Assembly (NCBI GenBank): GCA_036123585.1
Contig: JAZADN010000121.1
Span: forward strand, 1 to 21,372
DNA length: 21,372 nucleotides
From: UBA9410 sp036123585
GTDB taxonomy: Bacteria > Actinomycetota > Acidimicrobiia > Acidimicrobiales > MedAcidi-G1
Direction: 5' to 3'
Every line of letters begins with the position of its first letter. Within the stretch, counting starts at the first letter, position 1. The notes under the pieces are model-generated. The model saw nothing but the letters and a program-made list of their open reading frames with translations, ran no database searches and was not told the DNA's origin. Shown one piece after another: positions 14,515 through 21,372 of this stretch. A program made the position numbers and the translations under genes.

Positions 14515-15546
14515 ATGGGCGACGTCATCCTGGGGATTGAGACGTCGTGCGACGAGACGGCGGTCGCCGTCGTGGAACGGGGCACGCTCGTGCGCTCGTC
14601 GGTGGTGTCCAGCCAGGTCGAGCAGCACGCCCGCTATGGCGGGGTGGTACCCGAGGTGGCTGGCCGGGCCCACGTCCAGCAGCTGGTGCCGGTGCTGGCC
14701 GAGGCGCTGGCCACCGCTGGCATCGAGGGCCCCGACGTGGACGCCGTGGCCGCCACCACCGGCCCGGGGCTCGTGGGTTCCCTGCTCGTCGGGGTCAGTT
14801 CGGCTAAGGCCCTGTCGTTGGTGTGGGGCGTGCCGTTCGTGTCGGTCAACCACCTCGAGGCCCACCTGTACGCCTCGTTACTCGAGGAACCCGACCTCGA
14901 GATGCCGCTGGTGGTCCTGCTGGTGTCAGGCGGTCACACGATGCTGGTGCTCATGGAGGGCCACGGTCGCTACCGGCTACTCGGCTCCACGCTCGACGAC
15001 GCCGCGGGCGAGGCCTACGACAAGGTGGCCCGCTACCTCGGCCTCGGATACCCCGGCGGTCCGGCCATCGATGCCCTGTCAGTCGACGGCGATCCGACGG
15101 CGTTCGACTACCCGCGGGCCATGGTCCAGGAGAACCCCGAGACCCTCGCCGACGACCGCCGCTACGCCTTCTCGTTCAGCGGACTGAAGACGGCCGTGGT
15201 CAACCATGTCCGCAACGATCCCGACGCGCCCACCGCGGATGTGGCCGCCTCGTTCCAGGCAGCGGTGGTCGATGCTCTGGTCACCAAGGCCCGGTGGGCG
15301 GTGGAGGCCACCGGAGCGGTCGGGGCATGTCTGGGTGGAGGCGTGGCCGCCAACTCGCTGCTCCGGGAGCGGTTCGCCTCGATGTGCGATGGGGTCGGGG
15401 TGCGGGCCTTCGTGCCATCGCGGTCGATGTGCACCGACAACGCGGCAATGGTGGCCGCTGCCGGATGGTGGCGTCTCGGCTCCGACGGGCCCAGCCCGCT
15501 GGATACCGGTGCGGACCCCAACCAGTCCCTGCCCGTGCTGGGCTGA
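14515..15546 (+). CDS. tsaD: tRNA N6-adenosine threonylcarbamoyltransferase TsaD
   Basis: TsaD transfers the threonylcarbamoyl group from threonylcarbamoyl-AMP to A37 of tRNA. The 343-residue product opens DVILGIETSCDETAVAVV. VPEVAGRAHVQQL (45-57) follows, then the metal-binding HLEAH at 113-117. LLVSGGHTML is the nucleotide-binding stretch, FSGLKTAV and GGVAANSLLR follow, and CTDNAAMVA near the end supplies the metal-binding Asp. Length and motif order are normal, and no residue looks missing. ATG 14515 lies 2 bases after rimI with a strong G-rich Shine-Dalgarno in the end of rimI. The TsaC/Sua5 partner is not in the window. Confidence 0.96.
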   Translation: MGDVILGIETSCDETAVAVVERGTLVRSSVVSSQVEQHARYGGVVPEVAGRAHVQQLVPVLAEALATAGIEGPDVDAVAATTGPGLVGSLLVGVSSAKALSLVWGVPFVSVNHLEAHLYASLLEEPDLEMPLVVLLVSGGHTMLVLMEGHGRYRLLGSTLDDAAGEAYDKVARYLGLGYPGGPAIDALSVDGDPTAFDYPRAMVQENPETLADDRRYAFSFSGLKTAVVNHVRNDPDAPTADVAASFQAAVVDALVTKARWAVEATGAVGACLGGGVAANSLLRERFASMCDGVGVRAFVPSRSMCTDNAAMVAAAGWWRLGSDGPSPLDTGADPNQSLPVLG

Positions 15547-15587
15547 GCGTCGGCTGGCTGCCCTTCGACTCCGGGTAGGCCTCGAGG

Positions 15588-15616
15588 GTGTCAACTGGCG
15601 GTCGTCCCCGTATCGT
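15588..15616 (+). promoter_or_regulatory. Probable groESL promoter
   Basis: In the 192-base gap between tsaD and groES, GTGTCA (15588-15593) and TATCGT (15611-15616) are separated by 17 bases, each matching the sigma-70 consensus at four of six positions. The last base of the -10 box is the first base of the CIRCE element, so bound HrcA would block the promoter. The leader would be about 115 bases. Confidence 0.55.
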
Positions 15617-15642
15617 TGGCACTCGTCCGGCGAGACTGCCAA
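15616..15642 (+). promoter_or_regulatory. CIRCE element (HrcA operator) of groESL
   Basis: TTGGCACTC (15616-15624), a 9-base spacer, and GACTGCCAA (15634-15642) match the CIRCE pattern TTAGCACTC-N9-GAGTGCTAA. The arms are inverted repeats with one mismatch (GACTGCC for GAGTGCC). HrcA is the known repressor of groESL at such sites in Actinobacteria and many other bacteria. A second perfect inverted repeat shares the left arm (GCACTCGT 15619-15626 with ACGAGTGC 15642-15649). Confidence 0.88.
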
Positions 15643-15738
15643 CGAGTGCGGTCGGGACCGGACGGAGCCATTACGGCCAAGCCATCAGGACGCCTCAGGC
15701 CATACGGGTCCGGCGTCGTGTCGAAAGGGAACCATTCG

Positions 15739-16029
15739 ATGAACCTGCAGCCTCTCGAGGACCGCATCGTCGTTCGTCCGAGCGACTTCGAGTCCACCAC
15801 GGCCTCCGGCCTGGTCATTCCGGACACCGCCAAGGAGAAGCCCCAGCAGGGCGACGTCCTGGCCGTCGGCCCCGGCCGTCGCTCCGAGCAGACCGGTGAG
15901 CTCGTGCCGATGGACGTCGCCGAGGGCGACACCGTCGTCTACAGCAAGTACGGCGGCACCGAGATCACCGTCGGCGGCGAGGACCTGCTCATCCTCAACG
16001 CCCGCGACGTGCTCGGCATCCTCAAGTAG
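15739..16029 (+). CDS. groES: Co-chaperonin GroES
   Basis: GroES caps the GroEL chamber as a heptameric lid. The 96-residue product starts MNLQPLEDRIVVRP and has the mobile-loop region around ESTTASGLVIPDTAKEKP (18-35). GDVLAVGPG, the DTVVYSKYGGTEI segment and the ending ILNARDVLGIL follow. ATG 15739 has a clear Shine-Dalgarno (AAAGGGA, 15724-15730). An in-frame start at 15616 would place the operator inside the coding region and was rejected. The gene is controlled by the CIRCE upstream and is followed by groEL after 8 bases. Confidence 0.97.
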   Translation: MNLQPLEDRIVVRPSDFESTTASGLVIPDTAKEKPQQGDVLAVGPGRRSEQTGELVPMDVAEGDTVVYSKYGGTEITVGGEDLLILNARDVLGILK

Positions 16030-16037
16030 TCCGCGCC

Positions 16038-17681
<1,644 letters not shown>

Positions 17682-17682
17682 G

Positions 17683-17695
17683 ACCCCTCAGGGGT
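17683..17695 (+). other. Small hairpin just after groEL
   Basis: ACCCC (17683-17687), loop TCA, GGGGT (17691-17695) forms a 5-base stem immediately after the groEL stop. No T-run follows, so it is more likely a 3'-end stabiliser than a terminator. A second small stem, CGTTC-AAA-GAACG, lies at 17721-17733. Confidence 0.4.
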
Positions 17696-17738
17696 TGCTC
17701 CGATCTCGTTCGGGGCCATTCGTTCAAAGAACGTGGCG

Positions 17739-17774
17739 GGAGCCGGGCCCCTGGGGCCCGGCTCCTGGCGTTTT
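17739..17774 (+). terminator. Rho-independent-type terminator of groESL
   Basis: GGAGCCGGGCCC (17739-17750), loop CTG, and GGGCCCGGCTCC (17754-17765) form a perfect 12-base GC-rich stem. TTTT follows at 17771-17774 after five bases. The stem is strong but the T-run is short, as is typical of actinobacterial terminators. It lies 57 bases after groEL. Confidence 0.78.
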
Positions 17775-17786
17775 CGGACCCGCCGG

Positions 17787-17792
17787 TAGGTT
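17787..17792 (+). promoter_or_regulatory. -10 box of a probable leaderless promoter for the 99-residue protein
   Basis: TAGGTT ends 6 bases before ATG 17799 and starts 12 bases after the groEL terminator T-run. No clear -35 is seen; its place falls inside the terminator stem. The AGG in the box could also be read as a weak ribosome binding site, though the terminator argues that a new transcript starts here. Confidence 0.42.
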
Positions 17793-17798
17793 GGGTGC

Positions 17799-18098
17799 AT
17801 GTCTGATGCATCGGCTACATGGCCTGCGCCCGACCCGTCCAAGCTGGCTGGCCAATTCGTCGAGTGGACCCGCGGCGAGACCCTGGTGGGCCGCATGCTG
17901 GCCAACCTCAAGACCGGTCGACTCCCCGACCTGTTGGCTGATGCCGCCGACGGGCCGCACGCCGAGACCGTGGCTGCCGTGTCGGTCCACTGGCAGGGCT
18001 GGGAGATGGGCACCATCCTCCCGCTGGCCGTCGCCGAGGGCCTCCGCGACGCCGGCCTCGAAGCCCTGTTGGCCGATCTGGCTGGCGACGACAGGTGA
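17799..18098 (+). CDS. Small protein of unknown function (99 residues)
   Basis: I do not recognise this protein. It starts at ATG 17799 with a -10-like box 6 bases away and ends at TGA 18096-18098. It is acidic, mostly helical by composition, has no cysteine, no signal peptide and no membrane segment. A central stretch (VEWTRGETLVGRMLANLKTG, 21-40) and a tryptophan-rich segment VHWQGWEMG (63-71) look like the most constrained parts. The reading frame has the GC-rich third positions of its neighbours, which supports a real gene. It lies between groEL and the Nudix gene, with a terminator before it and a promoter after it, so it is probably a single-gene transcript. Confidence 0.7.
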   Translation: MSDASATWPAPDPSKLAGQFVEWTRGETLVGRMLANLKTGRLPDLLADAADGPHAETVAAVSVHWQGWEMGTILPLAVAEGLRDAGLEALLADLAGDDR

Positions 18099-18107
18099 CG
18101 AGACGGG

Positions 18108-18137
18108 TTGGATCGTTTGGTCCCAAATGATTACAGT
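18108..18137 (+). promoter_or_regulatory. Promoter for the Nudix-decarboxylase unit
   Basis: TTGGAT (18108-18113), an 18-base spacer and TACAGT (18132-18137) form a good sigma-70-type pair in a noticeably AT-richer patch of the 86-base gap. A palindrome-like TTTGG-TC-CCAAA (18116-18127) lies in the spacer and could be an operator. Transcription would begin near 18144. Confidence 0.52.
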
Positions 18138-18144
18138 GGGTGGT

Positions 18145-18234
18145 GTGGACGAACCGCTGAGAATCGCTGAAGGGGTTTCTGACGATGGGTGGGATCGTCG
18201 GCGCGGCCGTTACCCCGGCGCCGATCGTGCCTGA
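18145..18234 (+). CDS. Possible leaderless upstream ORF overlapping the Nudix start (29 codons)
   Basis: GTG 18145 lies 7 bases after the TACAGT box, the same spacing seen at other leaderless starts in this window. The frame runs 29 codons (VDEPLRIAEGVSDDGW and on) to TGA 18232-18234. It therefore passes over the Nudix start at 18185 in a different frame. The peptide matches no family I know. It may be translated as a regulatory leader, or be chance. Confidence is low because short open frames are frequent in GC-rich DNA. Confidence 0.25.
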   Translation: MDEPLRIAEGVSDDGWDRRRGRYPGADRA

Positions 18235-18949
18235 AGGCCCGTTCGTTCCCGAGGGGAGGGGCGGACCCCAGCGGATCCCCCGCCCCGACGACTGGCGGCC
18301 CGGTCGGAGCGCCCCGTGGGCCGATCTCGATGACCGTGGCCTGCCGCTGGAGCGCCTGGTCGCCGCGGTGGAGGGCCGGGAGCCGTCCGGCATCCGGGGA
18401 CGTCCCCGTGGTGACGAACGCTCCTCGGGCGTTTTGGTCGTCCTCTACGACCAGCCGGGCGATGGAGCCCACGTGGTGCTGACCCGCCGGGCGTCGCACC
18501 TGGCGTCGCACACCCACGAGGTGTCGTTCCCCGGTGGGCGCCGCGACCCCGGCGACACCGACCTGTGGGCCACCGCCATCCGGGAAGCCGCAGAGGAGGT
18601 CGACCTCGACCCGTCGCTGCCCCGCCTCGTCGGATGCCTCGACCCGGTGGTCACCGTGGGCAGCCGCAGCCTGATCCACCCGTTCGTGGCCGTCCTGACG
18701 AGTCCGCCCGACCTCACCGCCAACCCTGACGAGGTGGAGGCCGTGCTGCGGGTGCCCGTGGCCGAGCTGCTGCGCGACGACGTTTATCGGGAGGAGGAGT
18801 GGACCCGCCATGGCGACCCGTGGATCCTCACCTTCTTCGAGCTGGTCGGCGACACCGTGTGGGGGGCCACGTCTGCCATGCTCCGCCAGCTACTGGTTCT
18901 TGGTCTGGGCCTCGACGATCCCCGCAACTACCGTGACGAAGATGCCTGA
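18185..18949 (+). CDS. Nudix hydrolase, CoA pyrophosphatase type
   Basis: The 254-residue product fits the NUDT7/NUDT8/YeaB group, which splits CoA and its derivatives into phosphopantetheine and 3',5'-ADP. The CoA-specific signature is LTRRASHLASHTHEVSFPGG (99-118; LLTxRxxxLxxHxGxVxFPGG in the family). The Nudix box follows as GGRRDPGD...REAAEEVD (117-140), with Asp where many Nudix boxes have Glu before the helix, as is normal in this group, and Asp for the usual Gly after EEV. The first ~75 residues are a Pro/Gly-rich extension of no recognised fold. ATG 18185 has GAAGGGG (18169-18175) upstream, which decides the start. The gene overlaps the next by 8 bases. Confidence 0.85.
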   Translation: MGGIVGAAVTPAPIVPEGPFVPEGRGGPQRIPRPDDWRPGRSAPWADLDDRGLPLERLVAAVEGREPSGIRGRPRGDERSSGVLVVLYDQPGDGAHVVLTRRASHLASHTHEVSFPGGRRDPGDTDLWATAIREAAEEVDLDPSLPRLVGCLDPVVTVGSRSLIHPFVAVLTSPPDLTANPDEVEAVLRVPVAELLRDDVYREEEWTRHGDPWILTFFELVGDTVWGATSAMLRQLLVLGLGLDDPRNYRDEDA

Positions 18950-20387
18950 CGAGAAGCCCACTGCCGAGGCACTCGAACCCGTGCCGCACATGTCGACTGA
19001 CGAGTTCCGGTCGGCCGGCCACGACACCGTCGACTTCCTGGCCGGTTTCATCGACGGCTTCCGGACCGATTCGCCGGAGGCATCTCCGGGGCCGAACGTG
19101 GTCCCCGGCGACGTCTACTCCTCGCTGCCCCCGTCACCTCCGATGGAGGGGGAGCCGTTCGAGGCGATCCTCGCCGATGTCGAACGGCTCATCGTCCCCG
19201 GCCTGACCAACTGGCAGCACCCCGGCTTCTACGGGTTCTTCCCCGCCGACTCGTCGCCCCCGTCGGTCCTCGGCGAACTGGTGTCGGCCGGCCTCGGCCA
19301 GCAGGGAATGCTCTGGTCGACCAGCCCGGCCTGTACTGAACTGGAGATGCTCGTCCTCGACTGGCTGGCCGAGGCGGCCGGCCTGCCCGACCGGTTCCGC
19401 TCCGGCGGGCCGGGTGGCGGCGTCATCCAGGATTCGGCCTCGTCGTCGTCGTTGTGCGCCATCCTCGCCGCCCGCGACCGGGCCGGAGGTGCCGAGGCCC
19501 TGCCGAGCCTGCGTATCTACACCTCCGAGCAGGCCCACTCGTCGATCGAGAAGGACATTCTGGTTGCCGGGTTCGCCCGTCAGCAGCTCCGCGCTGTGCC
19601 CACCGACGGCGCCTTCGCCATGGACGCCGACGCCCTTGCCGAGATGGTGGCCGCCGACGTCGCCGACGGCCATGTGCCTTGCCTGGTTGCTGCCACCGTG
19701 GGCACCACCTCTTCGGGTGCCGTCGACCCCGTGTCGGCCGTCTGTGACGTTGCCGGGCCGGTGGGGGCTTGGGTGCACGTCGACTCGGCGTGGGCCGGCG
19801 CGGCGACGGTTTGCCCCGAGCACCGCGACCTCCTCGACGGCCTCGACCGGGTGGACAGCTACTGCTTCAATCCGCACAAGTGGTTGCTCACCAACTTCGA
19901 CTGCTCGGCCTTCTACCTGGCCGACGCCCAGCCGTTGCTCGACTCGTTGTCGATCGTGCCCGAGTACCTGCGCAACACGGCCAGCGATGCCGGCGCCGTG
20001 GTCGACTACCGCGATTGGCAGGTTCCGCTGGGACGGCGGTTCCGGGCCATGAAGCTGTGGTTCGTGATGCGGTCCTACGGGGTCGAGGGCCTGCGGGCCC
20101 ACATCCGGGCCCACGTGGCCGCCGCCGCCGACCTGGCCACCCGGGTCGAGGCCAACCCGAAGTTGGAGTTGGCCGCTCCGTTGTCCCTCTCGTTGGTGTG
20201 CCTCCGACACGTCGACGGCGACGACGCCACTGAGGCACTAATGGCCGCCGTGAACGCCTCCGGACGGGCCCTCTGCACCCACACGAAGCTGGCCGACCGG
20301 TATGTGATGCGGGTCGCCGTGGGCGGCACGTGGACCACCGCCAGCCACGTGGCCGACCTCGCCGATCTCCTCGACGACCTGGTCTGA
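18942..20387 (+). CDS. PLP-dependent group II decarboxylase, aromatic-L-amino-acid decarboxylase-like
   Basis: The 481-residue product is a fold-type I PLP enzyme of the aromatic amino acid/tryptophan decarboxylase group. NWQHPGFYGFFPA (90-102) is the family's substrate-side motif. SEQAHSSIEK (195-204) holds H199, which stacks on the PLP ring; VDSAWAGAA (280-288) has D281 for the ring nitrogen, and NPHKWLLTNFDCSAF (310-324) has the PLP lysine K313. EYLRN carries the mobile-loop tyrosine seen in active decarboxylases. The C-terminus has the VDYRDWQVPLGRRFRAMKLW stretch. The substrate cannot be read from the sequence. ATG 18942 overlaps the Nudix stop by 8 bases; ATG 18990 is an alternative start and would remove 16 residues without losing a motif. 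Confidence 0.87.
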   Translation: MPDEKPTAEALEPVPHMSTDEFRSAGHDTVDFLAGFIDGFRTDSPEASPGPNVVPGDVYSSLPPSPPMEGEPFEAILADVERLIVPGLTNWQHPGFYGFFPADSSPPSVLGELVSAGLGQQGMLWSTSPACTELEMLVLDWLAEAAGLPDRFRSGGPGGGVIQDSASSSSLCAILAARDRAGGAEALPSLRIYTSEQAHSSIEKDILVAGFARQQLRAVPTDGAFAMDADALAEMVAADVADGHVPCLVAATVGTTSSGAVDPVSAVCDVAGPVGAWVHVDSAWAGAATVCPEHRDLLDGLDRVDSYCFNPHKWLLTNFDCSAFYLADAQPLLDSLSIVPEYLRNTASDAGAVVDYRDWQVPLGRRFRAMKLWFVMRSYGVEGLRAHIRAHVAAAADLATRVEANPKLELAAPLSLSLVCLRHVDGDDATEALMAAVNASGRALCTHTKLADRYVMRVAVGGTWTTASHVADLADLLDDLV

Positions 20388-20407
20388 TCCGTCCCAGTCG
20401 GGTGCTT

Positions 20408-20443
20408 GTCGGGGCCCGACGGACCGTGTCGGACGACCGTCCG
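20408..20443 (+). other. Two small hairpins after the decarboxylase gene
   Basis: GTCGG-GGC-CCGAC (20408-20420) and CGGAC-GACC-GTCCG (20430-20443) lie shortly after the stop codon. Neither is followed by a T-run, so a terminator function is only possible, not shown. Confidence 0.3.
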
Positions 20444-20485
20444 GATGGCCCGCCACGCTCCGCGGCCGGTCCCCGAGCACGCGCA

Positions 20486-20491
20486 TAGAAT
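20486..20491 (+). promoter_or_regulatory. Probable -10 box for guaB3
   Basis: TAGAAT matches five of six positions of the -10 consensus and stands in very GC-rich surroundings, 93 bases before the guaB3 ATG. No clear -35 is seen. The resulting leader of about 87 bases contains a 7-base inverted repeat (CGGTTCC 20509-20515 with GGAACCG 20527-20533). The rest of the 197-base gap shows only the two small hairpins after the decarboxylase. Confidence 0.45.
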
Positions 20492-20584
20492 CGTCCTTTT
20501 CCGGAGGCCGGTTCCTCCCAGCGGGCGGAACCGCACCGGGCGGAGCAGGGTGCCGCGCCAGCGCAGCACCGACAGGGAGTGACC

Positions 20585-21372
20585 ATGGCCGAGATCGAGA
20601 TCGGGCTGGGCAAGAGCGGGCGTCGGGCCTACGGCTTCGACGACATCGCCATCGTTCCCAGCCGCCGGACCCGCGACCCCGAGGACGTCGACATCTCCTG
20701 GCAGATCGACGCCTACCGGTTCGATCTGCCGCTGATGGCGTCGGCCATGGACGGCGTGGTCAGCCCGGCCACCGCCATCGAGCTCGGCCGCCTCGGCGGT
20801 GTGGCCGTGCTCAACCTCGAGGGCCTGTGGACCCGCTACGAGGATGCGGACGCCATCCTCGCCGAGATCGCCGAACAGCCTGCCGAGAAGGCCACCCGAC
20901 GGATGCAGGAGCTGTACCAGCAGCCCATCGTTCCCGAGCTGGTCACCCAGCGGATCCGCGAGATCAACGACGCCGGCGTCGTGTCGTGCGCTTCGGTCAC
21001 ACCGCAGCGCACCTCCGGGCTCATCGAACACATCACGGCCGGCGAGCTCGACATGCTGGTCATCCAGGGCACCGTGGTGTCCGCCGAGCACGTATCGACC
21101 ACCGTCGAGCCGTTGAACCTCAAGACGTTCATTCGTCAGCTCGACATTCCGGTCATCGTCGGCGGCTGTGCCACTTACAAGGCCGGCCTCCACCTGATGC
21201 GCACCGGCGCCGCTGGCGTTCTGGTGGGTGTCGGCCCCGGCCACGCCTGCACCACCCGCGGCGTGCTCGGCCTCGGCGTCCCCCAGGCCACGGCCATCGC
21301 CGACGTGCGGGCCGCCCGCATGCGGCACCTCGACGAGACCGGCGTCTACTGCCACGTCATCGCCGACGGCGG
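20585..21372 (+). CDS. guaB3: GuaB3 family IMP dehydrogenase-related protein (cut by window end)
   Basis: The frame from ATG 20585 stays open to the window end (262 complete codons plus two bases). It opens MAEIEIGLGKSGRRAYGFDD, the typical GuaB3 start in Actinobacteria. VPSRRTRDPEDVDISW and PLMASAMDGVVSP follow, and the flexible loop GPGHACTTRG holds the catalytic cysteine C222, with LGLGVPQATAIADV after it. There is no CBS (Bateman) pair, which separates it from the main IMP dehydrogenase GuaB. GuaB3 proteins were long of uncertain function, though IMP dehydrogenase activity has been reported for cyanobacterial members. AGGGAG (20574-20579) is a good Shine-Dalgarno. The remaining C-terminus lies outside the window. 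Confidence 0.93.
   Translation, partial: MAEIEIGLGKSGRRAYGFDDIAIVPSRRTRDPEDVDISWQIDAYRFDLPLMASAMDGVVSPATAIELGRLGGVAVLNLEGLWTRYEDADAILAEIAEQPAEKATRRMQELYQQPIVPELVTQRIREINDAGVVSCASVTPQRTSGLIEHITAGELDMLVIQGTVVSAEHVSTTVEPLNLKTFIRQLDIPVIVGGCATYKAGLHLMRTGAAGVLVGVGPGHACTTRGVLGLGVPQATAIADVRAARMRHLDETGVYCHVIADG

Noticed and set aside
15616..15738. N-terminal extension of groES starting at the CIRCE element
   Set aside because: It would translate the operator and leader; the true ATG 15739 has a clear Shine-Dalgarno and the family N-terminus.

Overview
The window looks like one contiguous stretch of core chromosome from a high-GC actinobacterium. Every protein-coding gene lies on the + strand, and the order largely follows the known actinobacterial backbone: rplQ-truA, rplM-rpsI, glmM-glmS, acpS-nnr-alr, tsaE-tsaB-rimI-tsaD, groES-groEL, guaB3. 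The protein sequences and the TAnnnT promoter-like boxes just ahead of start codons suggest Acidimicrobiia or a relative. That placement is an inference from gene order and style, not from a marker phylogeny. I see no insertion sequence, prophage, CRISPR array, tRNA or rRNA gene, and no clear sign of recent horizontal transfer.

Layout. Positions 1-2073 hold the end of rplQ, truA, and the rplM-rpsI pair behind a probable promoter. Positions 2133-7051 hold the amino-sugar genes glmM and an exceptionally long glmS (1157 residues, about twice the usual length). A compact run follows to 11154: acpS, a fused NAD(P)HX epimerase/dehydratase, alr, and a glycosyltransferase that matches the GTDC1/tRNA-queuosine mannosyltransferase family. 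Next come an S58/DmpA-type peptidase (11177-12082) and a tightly overlapping unit of family 4 uracil-DNA glycosylase, tsaE, tsaB, rimI and tsaD (12155-15546). groES-groEL follow a CIRCE (HrcA operator) and end at a strong hairpin terminator. The last part holds a small unrecognised protein, a CoA-pyrophosphatase-type Nudix hydrolase overlapping an aromatic-amino-acid-decarboxylase-like gene, and the start of guaB3, which runs off the window.

How the genes work together. GlmS and GlmM make glucosamine-6-phosphate and then glucosamine-1-phosphate for UDP-GlcNAc, and Alr supplies D-alanine, so these serve peptidoglycan. AcpS activates acyl carrier protein and Nnr repairs damaged NAD(P)H. TruA (pseudouridine 38-40), TsaB/D/E (t6A37) and the queuosine-type glycosyltransferase (position 34, if the family assignment holds) all act on the tRNA anticodon arm. 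GroES/EL are controlled by heat shock through CIRCE.

No wholly new multi-gene system is evident. The points most worth a second look are the enlarged GlmS, the bacterial GTDC1-like glycosyltransferase, the recurring leaderless-type starts, an overlapping upstream ORF at the Nudix gene, and a double inverted repeat at the groESL operator.
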